DNA of 64,000 nucleotides, from NCBI GenBank assembly GCA_004194705.1, contig SADC01000044.1, positions 1 to 64,000 on the forward strand, given 5' to 3'. Positions 43,672 through 56,000 of the stretch are shown here, one piece after another; positions within the stretch are counted from its first letter, which is position 1, and each line of letters opens with the position of its first letter. The notes beneath the pieces are model-generated. The model was not told the DNA's origin, searched no databases, and was given only the letters and a program-made list of their open reading frames with translations. The DNA comes from Ditylenchus dipsaci (taxonomy: Eukaryota > Nematoda > Chromadorea > Rhabditida > Anguinidae). The translations under genes and the position numbers were made by a program.

Positions 43672-46600
43672 ACGACAAAAACCAACCACAATACCAGTGG
43701 CAATAGCTACGGTTCTGCTGCCACAATATAAGTTACCATTTCTATGTCTCCAAACCCAATCGCGAAGAATGTCTAAAAGATATCAGTTATTAATGTAAAA
43801 TCATAGATTTATCAAGACGATCCCACCACAACTTCAAACCATATGTAATCTAGGAAGTAATGGGCATTGGAGAACGAGTTGTTTGTGGCATAAACTAAAT
43901 GTTTATAATATTTGTGGTTAATAACCAGAAATGGATTGTTCCTACCGTTCACACTGAGTCATTACCAACTCATTACCGTCCAAAAGGCCAGAGTGCCTAT
44001 GCTTAGAATGCTCAAGGTCTTTCACATAGAAGGCTTCTCAGCACAAATGGAAAGTCTACTAGCACCTGGTTAAATGAAGCTATTGCTCTAAAACCAAATA
44101 AAATATTATTTTTGGTAGTTCAGTTTTTAGACCGGGCTTTTTTCGATTTTTTAAAAACAGGTTCATCATGAAATTATGGTGTCTAACTTAGCCCAAAACT
44201 TCATTTTACGCATAAGGTATCGTATTCTTGCAAGCTGGGATTCGGTCGGGGTTTAGACTGCTCGGTTTAAAAAACGGTTAGTTTACACCCGATCATTAAT
44301 TGGCCAAAAAAATTGGTTCTGGTTAACTGACCGGTCCGAGTAAATGATTATTAAATGAACAAATTAACTCAGAAAGCCGAAAAATTCAAGAATTGGGAGT
44401 TACAAGAATTCATCGCAATTCTAGGACTCTTTAATCTTATTTCATGGTCAAACCAGTGCGTAACCAATAAATAATAAATTTTGTTGCCTTTTGAAAATAA
44501 ACTCACCTGTAGATGAATCCTAAAAATCAATATTTACATTAAAATGAATAAGAAATTATTGAAATACTTGGTGTGTAGCAGAGTGCAGGACCATAAAGCG
44601 ACCCACTAAATAGAGCCTCAAAAACATAGGAATAGTCATTAGGACATGGACTGGAATGTAGACTCTGCGGTCAAGACGAGCACCAACAAGACCTAGGTTT
44701 GGCCAACTCAGCTGTTGACTGCCTAAACTTGATCAATTTGAAACGTTCAAATTAAAAGAATGAAAAAAAACTGGAAAAGGACAGCATGAGCAGATCAACA
44801 GCTCTACAGCTAGCTTTAATTTTAGTGTTTTTGATAGAACTAACATTTTTTGACCAGTATCTGCTGATAAAATCTGGAATGTGATGTGTTATATAAGATG
44901 GTAAAGTTGGGTATCCGTTTTCAGGTACTGGGTTTTAAAACCCGGAAATTTGAAGCTTCGGATCTCTTTCCAACTACTTAATTTCAAAATGTTGGTTTTT
45001 GAGACCGGTTCTCAGTAGCCGACTCGAAAATTTCTGTCATCAAGCTGTTTACAATTATATAAGATGGTAAAGTTATATAAGATGGTGTATAAGATGGTAT
45101 AAAAACAAAAATTGATTCTTTTTAAATGTTTTTCTCACAAGACAGACTCGTACAAATTAGAACGTTTGTAAATAAAAGGATCAGCAGAAACGCTGATCTG
45201 GCTAATAATCCAACAATGCATTCGAAAAAAGTAAAGACACGTGGCAGTTTATCAATAAGTTATGATGTCCCGTATTTTTTTCTTGTCGATGCTGTGTTTT
45301 TTCGTTGTTAGCACTACGGAATCAAACATTTAAGTGTCCAAAAGCCAAAACAAAAATTATACTTGGATTGTGCATAAGCTTATAAAAGAAGTGCACCATA
45401 AAGTCACAGAAATTATTTTAGGTTGTATGTTAACCTGCAAGTAATCGAAATTCTAACCTAATTCTTGCTAAGCACTGAAGAATCGATTGGGATAAAAAAA
45501 GCTATATTTTTTTATAACCATATGCTTTTGTGTGAAAAAATAATTTTACCTGAACCTCCGTCCAGTGATGCCCAATGATGAGTAAATCCGTAACAAAGTT
45601 AACAGAATTACAGAACTTTCGCAGAAAGTAGGTAAAAATAGAGGATCTATAATTATATTTATTGTGATATTGGTTTGAAGTTTTGTGTAAGAAGCACACT
45701 GTATTTCTTCTAATAACACCTGAGAGGCCTTTTTTCAAATATATAAAATTCTTGAAATTTTGAAAATTGATTTCGAATTTTTGTCGCTCCATAAAAATCT
45801 AAAAAATGGACTCGTCACCTTGTGGTAGTTAACCCTAGGACAGCCACGTTGACTACAAGCGATCATGTTATATTTGCAAAGCTTGATCTGGTGTTCATAA
45901 AACACATCAAAAAAGGGTTTAAAATCTAGGAAGATATCAATCTCAGCTACAAATGAGATATTTTGCGGGCTGATGAGACACTTCCTTCAGAAATATAACC
46001 GTATTTAGGGTGACATAGGCCATTGTGACCATAGTGACCGCGCCGTCCTACGCCGTCCTAATTTTTTTCATCGCCGTCCTGCATTTTAGCATATTTCATT
46101 CATTATGGACAGTTTTTTTTATTTTACGACATATGATCAGTTTTTGTTTTTACACTTGGTTTTCGTGCGACCGTCCAAGTTTCTTTCATTTTTATTTCAA
46201 AAAAATGGGGCCGTCCTAATTTAACCGACTTTTTTGAAAATTTTTGTGTAAAATCAGGAGGCCCCATTTTTTTTTAAATGAAAATTAAGAAAACGTGGAC
46301 GGTCGCCCGAAAATTACGTATAAAATAAAAACTGATTATATGTTGTAAAATAAAAATGCTGTGCATAGTAAAAAATATTGTTAAAAACCAAGATGGCGAT
46401 TGAAAATTAGGACGGCGAAGGACGGCGCGGTCACTATGATTGTGACCATTATGAACAAACTTAATTTCAAAAAATGATAGGTTACACAGCTGCAGAGCTT
46501 ATTTATTTTTGCGTTTTTACTTTTATGGATGGTTTTCAGATCGAGAATTCTGAAACCTATTTCAATAAAATATGTCTTACTGTGTAAGCCATTACAATCT

Positions 46601-48085
46601 CCAAATGCATTTTCAATTATGACCACACTGTGGTCACGAGGTCAGGAGCGACAATTTTCACGTGGTCGTCCTATGGTTGAGAAAACGCAATAAACAGGGA
46701 TTTAGAAAATTTACTCTAGGCGAATCTATAAAACCTCAAAGCCGAATGAAGTGGTCTGATGGTGCAGGCTGGCTTATTAGAGGAAATACGGTAGTGTTAA
46801 AATCTAATATTTGAAAATTTTAGTAAAATTATTGATTTGGACACCATTGTGCAAGAGTATGCTTACCTGGACGGTTCGACCATATTCTCCTACTTGTATT
46901 TCGACGTCCACAATGGATAACAGCAATCCTGATAGGGCCACATAAACACTCCAGTTGCACAGCTGAATATATAATGCGTTTTTTAAATTATCTTTTCAAA
47001 AGAGACAACAAATGTAACTTAAATAACCTATTTCCCACATTTCGTTTCATTTTTATTGATATTAAATTTCGACCCTACCGGACTATAGGGTCGAAATACT
47101 ATAACATACCACCACCCATATATAGTTCTGTCAAGACTGCTCCTGGTGCAATTAATTCTGGTTAAGACAAAGCTAGTTTGAATTCAAATATATACTGTTG
47201 ATTGTCCCTATATTGTGTTCTCTAGAAGCACTAATTCTGGTCAGGACAAATACTGGTTATTCCCGAACTGGCGAGTCCTTACACAAACACCCTATATCGA
47301 CCTAAAATCCCATCAGGAGTTCGAAAAGACATTATTTTTGAGTTCTGGTCAATAAAAATTGAGTTTTTGGGCATTTTGAAATTTTGATTTTTTATCTGTT
47401 TGACTAGGTTTTGGTCACTGCAGCTGGACAAAAAAGCCTCTAAATGCATTTTCGATAAGAGTCTTGCTCGGATTATGTCTAAGGTAAGTGAGTGCGCGCA
47501 TCTCTAACTCTCAAGCCCCTTTCGGGGCGCAGGGGACTTGGAGTTGAGATGCGCAACCACATACCTCAGACGCAAATAACTCGAAAGTGACTCTGGATGC
47601 ATAAAAATATATGCATACCAGAGTTTTTATGCGGTAGGTCCCAGTCAACAAACTATGTTCATTATTTTTTTAATACTAAATTGGCGCCCGATTATAATCT
47701 GGTAGCGCCTAAATTTCCTTGCTACTTCACTTTTTTTGAATTATTAACCCTATCTCATAAATGTTTCAAATCTTAAAATACTCATAACTTATGATTCTGC
47801 AAAACATACTTCAAGCGTCTCTTAAAGGAGACAAAATTTACATTTTGCAGAATCAAATTAACAGAAACCTCAATGAGACGTCGACGCCGCTGAAACCGTT
47901 CCCGAGCCGTTTCGGCGTTACTAAAAGCATATTTGTGAATGAGCTTTTCAGTGATCATATTAACAATTATTACCTTAAGGCCACGCCGTAACCCTTGCTA
48001 AAATTTAATACTATTACGAAATAATCTTTATAAAGAAATAATCTACCTTCCAGGCCGTCTACTACAACGACGGCGAACACTTTGT
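43672..48085 (-). CDS. SK-type calcium-activated potassium channel, partial exon model
   Basis: Exons recognised in coding order: 48085-48047, 47920-47869, 46962-46867, 45615-45550, 44692-44568, 44519-44507 (13 nt), 43894-43827 and 43772-43672. They encode a basic pre-S1 stretch (ERFQRRRRLIE), S1 (VYVALSGLLLSIVD), S2 (VTDLLIIGHHWTEVQ), S4 (PMFLRLYLVGRFMVLHS), the DSST start of the S4-S5 linker, then the pore and S6 (YIWFEVV, FFAIGFGD, CGSRTVAIATGIVVGF). Introns are GT...AG, and the first four exons join in phase. The S4 and pore match SK (KCNN/KCNL) channels, which conduct K+ in the plasma membrane and are gated by Ca2+-calmodulin. The filter reads GFGD where vertebrate SK has GYGD. S3 (perhaps LPRVFTFFECIVGLLA near 45220), S5, the N-terminus and the calmodulin-binding tail are not placed. 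Two extra bases near 43708 break the frame after the filter. Confidence 0.8.
46030..46438. mobile_element. hAT-like MITE with 8-bp TSD in an intron
   Basis: CATAGTGACCGCGCCGTCCT and its complement bound a palindromic element flanked by ATTGTGAC on both sides (46022-46029, 46439-46446). It lies in the intron between the S1 and S2 exons of the channel gene. A related, truncated copy is at 60475-60850. GGACGG/CCGTCC motifs are repeated inside both. Confidence 0.9.
47455..47655. mobile_element. GC-hairpin family copy in a channel-gene intron
   Basis: GTCTAAGGTAAGTGAGTGCG, the hairpin CTCAAGCCCCTTTCGGGGCG, then AGTGACTCTGGATGCAT and GCGGTAGG follow the family order seen at 38395-38665. Confidence 0.75.
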
Positions 48086-48511
48086 CTGTTTAGGCTATTA
48101 TGGTTTTGACCAGAGGAATTTTTTTCTCCTCTGTCACGTTCATAAAAAGATTCAAGTGCTAAAATACATTTGGAATTAAACAATTTTTAATAAGGATAAT
48201 TTAATTTAATAAGTAAAGTTCATTGATATGTTAGAAGATTGCAAGTGAAAATTAATTTAGGGGAATTAAACCTGAAAGAAATCTTGCTTTGTTTTTTAGT
48301 GTAGCTGGCATATTTTGAAACAAAGTCTTCTGAATAATGGATGTTTGTTTCGAAACTTTGTTTTTTCTAAACAATACATTTAAAAGAATTAGCAATGGTT
48401 GCAAAAAGCAAGAGAAGAGGCAGTTCAGTAGCTCAGAATACATTCCCGAAAGAGGTGCTATAGGGTTAGAGTTGCGCACAAACCTCAAGGACAAATCCGC
48501 GCAAAATACTA

Positions 48512-49638
48512 CAGGGTGGACCATTTTTTCACTAACATTTTTTGGCCATAACTTTTGGAATAAAACGGTCTTTTTTCTTGCGATTTGTTTGAAAACAAGA
48601 TTATGTTATTATCATGGACAATAATTAATATATGGCGGGTTTTTTAAGCCCATTCATACTCCCGCGGGACACGCGACAATTTTTCAGACACGTTTTTGTC
48701 TCTATCTCGGCTCCCAGCCATCATTTTTTCACTACTTTTAATAGATCACAAGGGAACAGACCATGCTCTACAACATAGGGATAACATATTTGCCATGATC
48801 AGTATCGAAAACGGTTTTTAGGCTGTCCCGCAGGTCAATGTCCGTGGGACAAATCCCTATATTTGTATTGCAGGACATTGACCTGCGGGACAGCCTAAAA
48901 ACCGTTTTCGATACTGATCATGGCAAATATGTTATCCCTATGTTGTAGAGCATGGTCTGTTCCCTTGTGGATCTATTAAAAGTAGTGAAAAATGATTGCT
49001 GGGAGCCGAGATAGAGACAAAAAAGTGTCTGAAAAATTGTCGCGTGTCCCGCGGGAGTATGAATGGGGATTAAAGATATCAATTTTGGCTCTTTTTACTA
49101 ATTTCAGATTGGCATTTTCATTTATAACAAATCGAAGACTCAATAAACATTTGCAAAAGTTCGCTTCATATTTTTTGGCATTAACATCGATAGATCGATT
49201 GACACCATAATTATAGACATCAATTTATCGGTCGACCATCTTCTGAGGCTCACCTTGACAGAAAATTTAAAATGTTTCTTGTCGTTTTGGTCAAATCATT
49301 GATCGGAGTTCAATAACTTGACTTTTAATCCATCCCACAAGAAAAAGTAGCACATGAGAGTAAGGCGTCCAAGAAAGATTTGCAATGCCGCGTTCCATCC
49401 ACCGATTTCAAAAATTTTTCAGTTACATAATGGCGCTCTATTGTGAATGAACAGCCGTAATCGATGTTTTCACAAAAGCTGCCATATATTGGCTTTTGTC
49501 ATGATAATAACGAAATACCGTTTTTAAACAAAATGCCAAACATAGAGCTTTTAAATGAGTGGTCGATTAGAAAAAAAGGTCGTATTTTCAAAAAGCTATG
49601 GGCAGAAAAAATATGGGTGAAAAAGTTGGGCCACCCTG
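48512..49638. mobile_element. TA-flanked DNA transposon (CAGGGTGG ends), copy 2
   Basis: CAGGGTGGACCATTTTTTC and GGGCCACCCTG with TA outside (48510-48511, 49639-49640). It shares termini and the TTTATCGGTCGACCATC segment with 10034-11246. No intact transposase. A palindromic element (48648-49067) is nested in it. Confidence 0.85.
48648..49067. mobile_element. Nested palindromic element, CCCATTCATACTCCCGCGGG ends
   Basis: The left arm from CCCATTCATACTCCCGCGGG is mirrored at the right to GTATGAATGGG with very few differences; the centre near 48860 holds GTGGGACAAATCCC. TTAA occurs one or two bases outside each end, which could be a piggyBac-type target, but this is not certain. Confidence 0.85.
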
Positions 49639-50180
49639 TATTAATATTACATGGACTCAGAAACTGTTTTTTCCAGTTCAAGTGATTAAAATACGTAATA
49701 AAAAAACTAGGAAATTCAGCTATTTTCCAGTAGCCTTTATTTTGGTTCCCTAAGGCGAAAAGTCAAAATTTAGTCAACTTTTTTAAAAATTGCTTTCCAC
49801 ACATAAAAAGTTTTTTTTTATTAACTTTCCTAAACTATTTTCCGAGAAAAGTTAGTGTAATGAACTTCGTCCTAAATTCAATATACAAAATAATAAAAAT
49901 TTTGGTTAATTTTTTGGAAGAAGAGATAAATAGAAATTATCCGATAGCTAAAAAGTAAAAAACCTCTTATGCGTGTTAGGCATTACATTAGTATTAAAAA
50001 ACTCCCACCCAAAGACACTAAACCAAGTAAAACTAAAAGATCCCGCAACCATTCTCTTCACTGGAAAAAACAAATAAATTTTATTCCTCAAAAAATGAAA
50101 CCAATCCCATTTATCCAACCACCCTAAAAGTGGCATAAATTTTGCTAGATGGATGGGTAGCCACCATAAAAGAGACTTAC

Positions 50181-50304
50181 GGACAGAGGAGTAGAGGGCA
50201 CGACAAGAAGCTTTAGTATCGCCGAAGCCAGCACCAAAGGCTCCCAATCTAGCAGCTGCTGCCATTGTGCTCCAATATTTCAGAATATAGAAGAAACCAG
50301 CTAC
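50181..50304 (-). other. Orphan coding-like exon, possibly MIC10-like
   Basis: A 124-nt segment between a TTGTCAG acceptor and a GTAAGT donor on the minus strand reads VAGFFYILKYWSTMAAAAR then LGAFGAGFGDTKASCRALYS. The glycine pattern GxxGxGxG followed by Cys recalls the second membrane segment of MIC10 (MICOS complex), but spacing differs. An open stretch upstream (50349-50552) is coding-like too but could not be joined in phase. Function is unassigned. Confidence 0.35.
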
Positions 50305-50559
50305 CTGACAAACAACCAAGGGAATAAATTAAGCAAAGCTACAAATAATTAAATTCCAGCATCACCACTAAATGGGCCTTGGCTGGTGGTCGCCATGGGA
50401 TTTGCCTCTGACTGCCTCAAACATAAATACTTCACCTCCTCCTCTTCTTTGAGGATGCGAGAGGCCCACTGGCACCCAAATTTAGATTTGTTCCGGCTGT
50501 CCTGGAAGTCTAAGTTTTTTTCGGCTGAAATTGATTTTTTTAAAAGCAGCAAGGAGAAA

Positions 50560-52050
50560 CAAAAAAAGTATCGATGAGTTTGGATTTTTCGACTTTTCTG
50601 CTTTGCAGTAGGTAACTGGAAAAAGGCTTTTTGGTGTTCGGTCGCAAAAGTAACTGCATTTGTGGTCGTATTAATTTGATTTGCTTGAAAAGGGATTTTT
50701 AAAGCACAAGAAATAATTTAAAAAAATTGAATTAAAAAAGGGAAAAGTTTATTTCGCATTTTGAATAAAACTCTGGGTCCGAGGTCTCGGTGGGCATTTT
50801 CAAATTCAACTCTGCTCTGACACATAGACTCACAAAGTCGAAGGGAAGGGGTGCTTATTCTAGAAGAAAAAACGGTGAAAAAACTTAGTAAAAACCAAGT
50901 ATAAAGGCTGTTTTTAGTGGTTATAGAGATGTTTATCTGAAAAAGAGTAAAAGTGGGAACTGAATTAATTCGATTCCGCATGGAAATTGCCTTTTCTTCT
51001 GGCTTTTTTACCCTTTTTCTCAGCTAATTTTTTTATTGACAAGCACTACTGCTGCCACTATTCTTTTTTATTGATTCTAAAAACTAAGACAGGGGTGACA
51101 TGTTTTTCTAAACTAATTAATGAACTCTTTATGTGAAAGCGGTGATACACGCACACCAAAAACAGCAATTTTTTAGATAAAGTGGTTTTTAATCAGCCTC
51201 TGCCAAGGAAAAAGCTTTTAAAAACCAGTAAATTAGTTTGAGACAAATTATTCTCACGTATAACAAATATTTGAAGTAGTGTAATTTGTAAAAAATAGAA
51301 TAAATTTTGATTGAGCTCCTGGGAACGGAGTCATATTGCAAAAAGCCCCTGTTAGCTGGCTATTGTGGACTGGAAACAAAAAAGGGCGAAGCACAAACAA
51401 TAGAAGTAATTTAAGCTCTTTTTTGCAAATAAGTATATTTAAATGGAAATTAAGATTATTTTTTAAAAATTATTAAAAAAATTAATTGGGTAGGCCTTAT
51501 CATAAAGGTAGCTTACCTCGATCAATAGAGCCGTGATTCACACGCATTATCATCATAGAAAACACAGTCGACGCTCGGTTTATCGATACCCAATGAGTTC
51601 GTTCTCTCCTAAGGTCGACACCTTTTTAGCCTTACTTTGAAGGTCTTTCTCAGTAATGCTTCGTAAGTCTAGTTAAAGAAACCGGAAAAGTTTCGGGTTG
51701 CAGTATGAAATTTCGACGCTACTGTCATATAACCACCTTACAGTAGCGCTGAAATTTCTTCCACGCTGAGTGGTCAGATTCCATAAATACCGGATATCCT
51801 ATAAACAGCCCTCCCTGGCGTTGAAAATTGTGTCTTTTGCATTGCGTTTTGGACCCCTTTTAAAGACTTCTCTCACGCAATTTACCATCTATTTTGTAGC
51901 CATGAGCTTACCTTAAAGCGGGATCACCTTTTAAAAGCCATTTCTTTTTGAAATTGGAATCGTTTAAATTTGTCGGCCTAGAACTATCAAACAAATGTAG
52001 GTTAAAAAAAAGTGTGCAGACTCTAGGCGGGAACAAAGTTTTTTTACAAC
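50560..52050. other. Intergenic stretch without a recognised gene
   Basis: AT-rich sequence. A CGTTCTCTCCTAAGGTCGACA-like segment near 51600 and a mirrored CTCTAGGCGGGAAC near 52020 suggest a decayed palindromic element like 12571-12955. Confidence 0.4.
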
Positions 52051-52053
52051 TTA

Positions 52054-52302
52054 CCGTATTTCCTCTAATAAGCGCGCATGCTCTGATAAGCGCGCAACCC
52101 CTACTTTGAGGACCTATATCTCAGCCCAGAGCAAATATTTTGCAAAGCTGTTTATTGCATTTTCTTAACTCCCACGAGCTCTATCGATTCCACTTTTTAG
52201 ATTTTGGTTGAGCACGCGAAATTTTCGAGATTCACCAAAATTTTCAGATTTTCGGGGGTTTGAAAAATAAGCGCGCATGCGCGCTTATTAGAAGAGATAC
52301 GG
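52054..52302. mobile_element. Complete 249-bp MITE, CCGTATTTCCTCTAATAAGC ends
   Basis: Left CCGTATTTCCTCTAATAAGC and right GCTTATTAGAAGAGATACGG, with TA on both outer sides. Internal GCGCGCATGCGCGC palindrome at the right. The reference copy for the family also seen at 11338, 28941, 32590, 34649 and 62218. Confidence 0.88.
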
Positions 52303-53032
52303 TACGTTAATCCAAGAGAGCACTGCAGTTTATTTGGTTTATTTGGTTAGCGCCAATTTGAACTTTGAAAGGGTATAAGAGCTGTATTGGCAAGAAAAAG
52401 AAATTACAGGGACTACTTTTATATTTTTGGTACCCATTGTCTAAAAGAACCAATTTTTTTGTCGACATGTAGAATTGTCTTTTTTTGTGCCAAAAAAAAT
52501 TTTCCTATTGGAAATGTCCTTTTTTAAATTTTTTATCATCATCCCTGGAAATGATCTAAAAAGGATCAGCGACCAAAAAAAATTACTATATATTGTTTCG
52601 TCTTTCTCATGTTAAAGAAATAAAAAGTGCATTTTTGTGTATTTATGGAGAGGGCTCATTTAGCTTTATTTGTTTGTAGATCAACATGATAAATATTTTG
52701 CGTCCTTCTGCAAAGAGTTCATTTGGCTTAATTTGTTTGTAAACCAACCAATAAACTTGTTGTGCCAATATAAAGAGCGTGTCTTTATGAACAGAGCTCA
52801 CTCTATAATTTTTGTGTGTGTTTTTCAATATAATTTTACCCAAAAACATTTTACCCGAATAACCCCAGTCAGAATGAGTAGGTAGTTTTACTGATTCAGA
52901 ATGACCAAATATAGTCAAAGGGACAAAAACATGCTTACCTCCCAAAAGTCAGAAAAAAACTTTTTTTATGGCGTTCAATACGATAAAATACTTTTAAAAA
53001 ATTTCAGAAAAAATCTTATTTCCATTCAATAA

Positions 53033-56000
53033 ATGGCATTTTCCAATCAATTATATTTTCGAAAAGCTCTTAAAGTTATGTGCTTTCTGAAACTCACCCT
53101 GATAGTTGTTTGGATTTTTTGGGTGAACGTCTTGAGTGAATTCTTTTTCAATTTTTCGTCTACTTTTACCAATAAAACTACATATACCAATAAAACAGGT
53201 AAAATATATTTGTATTTTATTCACCAAAAGCATTTTTTAGTTGGGTCATTTGGAACTTGGAAGTGTAAAATGCCGAACAAAGATCCTTGGCATCCTGATC
53301 TTTTGAAATATTTAAATCCTTTAGAAAGCGGTCCAATGGAAAAATGCGTTCCAAGTTTTGTCGAAATGACGCAATTTGTACCAGACAAACGAGGATACAA
53401 ATTATCTATTAGAAAACCATACGCTAAGAAACACAATGCAAATACAGGTTTGTTTAAAAAGTATATCAAACTTAGAAAATTATTTTGCTTTGTTTACTAG
53501 TTTTGCATCAAATTAGAGTAGTGGTTGGATTTAACCACGTGTCCCAATGTACCAAAATCACAATCTATATCATTTTTCTGCTTAACGTGATAAAAAAACC
53601 CTTAATTCTAAACACTTTATGCACTGAAAATTTGAAATTTGGAATAAGCTACACAATCTTTAAATTATTTTTAAAAAACTTTTCACGAAAAAAAATTGGG
53701 AAGGGACTTATACATGTTTGGGCCTTTTTGAGACAAACCTTTTTCTTGTCGTAAAAAGTTATTTTTCGCAGAAAAGGGTATGCCCGGACACACTTGTTTG
53801 GTGCTCTCCAAAGCTGTTATTTAATCGACACCCCAAAATCGACTCTTGCCTTAACACTCCAAGCCTCATGCGTGACTTTTGCCATTTATGAAGCGGAATT
53901 TCATGGAGAAAACGATGGCTTTTTCAGATTTTTTTCAAATCTAAAAAGTGGTTCAAATCGACCTTTGAAACATGTGACCCATACGCCGGGCACTACAAAC
54001 TTGGATAAGGCTGTAACTTTTTTCACAGGTATGATTGTTATGTGTTTTAAAATTTATAAATGTTCCTCATGAGCTACTCTATCTTTCTTCAGTTGCATAA
54101 ATATCACTTCTACCGAAAATAGAAATCAAATTCAAAGGCGCGCATTTAAATATTTGGTCAAAAATTTAGTCATGTTTTGTATTTTTGTTCATATCTTTGA
54201 GTTGCTTCATGACGAAATTTTGATCTATAGCTTATTTTGAAGCTAAGTATACTAGCTTTTTTATGCATATTCATTTGTTCGAATACATTACAAATTTTGA
54301 GACAAAAAGAGAATTTCAAAACTACTTTACATTTTTTGAAATACATATTTTGTGATAAAATTCTATAATTATCTGTTTTTTTCTGATTTTTAAAAAAATC
54401 TGATATGAATTCAGATTCTACATGAAAAACTGGTTCCAAGGTCGCTGTGGCCTGATGTAATATATGCTTTCTTATGAATAATTTTCGAATGAGTCCAATG
54501 GTGTGCATGAATTTCTGAACACCACCATAATAAGTCCTTTTAGCGTTCTCCGGCACCTAGTGCATCAAAAGCATATTGAGTTAGGAGAAAACAATGCTTT
54601 AGCCGACGGGACACATTTTGACGATCCGTTTGGTGTATTATGAGCTTTTAAGTCAGGCCAACTGCATTGCACCTAATGCTGATTCACAATCGCTACTACA
54701 AGAAATTCTGAATCTCATCACAAGTGTTTGACTATATAATTTAACTATTATACTAATAAAATGCGCTTACCTACATACTTATAATACACCAAACGGATCC
54801 TCGCAATGTAACGCGTCGAATAAGCATCGTTTTCTCCTAGTATATTTATATTTATAGACCCCTGGAGAATGTTGAGCGGACTAATTGGGGTGGTGTTCAG
54901 AAATTCATGCACACCATTATACTTATTTAAAAATTATTCATAAGAAAGCATGGATTACATCATACCACAGCAACTTTAGAACTTTTTTTTATGTAGAATC
55001 TGAATTCAAAATTAGATTTAAAAAAAATCACAGAAAAACAGATAATTTTAGAAGTTTATCACAAAAATGTGTATTTCAAAAAATGTGATGTAGTTTTGAA
55101 ATGCTCTTTTTGTCTCAAAATTCGTGATGTATTAAAACAAATGAATATGCATAAAAAGATTGTTCACTCAGCTACAAAATAAGTTATATATCATAACTTT
55201 GTCATGAACCAACTCAAAGATATTAACAAAAATACAAAACATCGCTAAAATTTTAACCAAAAATTTAAATGCGCGCCTTTTGAATTTTTTTGCACAAATA
55301 GGACGGAAAACAGTGCAAAACGATTCTAAATGCTTTATAAGACACGAAATCTTCAATTGTCTCCGCAGGGTGTGCAGTGTTTACGAATAGGCTATCTAAA
55401 AGATAATCCTTAAATCCCAAGCAGACTTTTAACACTGTATTTTGAGTCGGGCTAAAAAACATGTATAACAACGTAACACGTCTTTTTGTAGCGCAGAATG
55501 TGTGATTCCAGATGCCATAAAGCATGTTCTAGAAAAATTGATATACTGAAAGTTATAGGCGTTTTCTGTAAAATAAGTGCTATTTTTAAAACTCTCATTT
55601 TAGGGATCTTTGATTAATTTAATTCTTATTTTTGGTCGAGGTGATATTTATGCAATTGAAGAAAGATAGAGTAGCTCATGAGGAACATTTATAAATTTTA
55701 AAACACATAACAATCATACTGTGAAAAAAGTTACAGCCTTATCCAAGTTTGTAGTGCCCGGCGTATGGGTCACATGTTTCAAAGGTCGATTTGAACCACT
55801 TTTTAGATTTGAAAAAAAAATCTGAAAAAGCCATCGTTTTCTCCATGAAATTCCGCTTCAGAAATCGCAAAAGTCACGCATGAGGCTTGGAGTGTTAAAA
55901 GACCCTGTCTCTTTATTATCATAGAAATTTCAAAATTTGCATGCGCAAGGGACCACACGCAGTCGATAATGCTTTTTCAATAATGTTTTCGAAATGTTTT

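Noticed and set aside
45126..45311. Plus-strand 61-codon frame in the channel region
   Set aside because: Its complement may hold the S3 segment of the SK channel gene; the plus frame has no similarity to known proteins.
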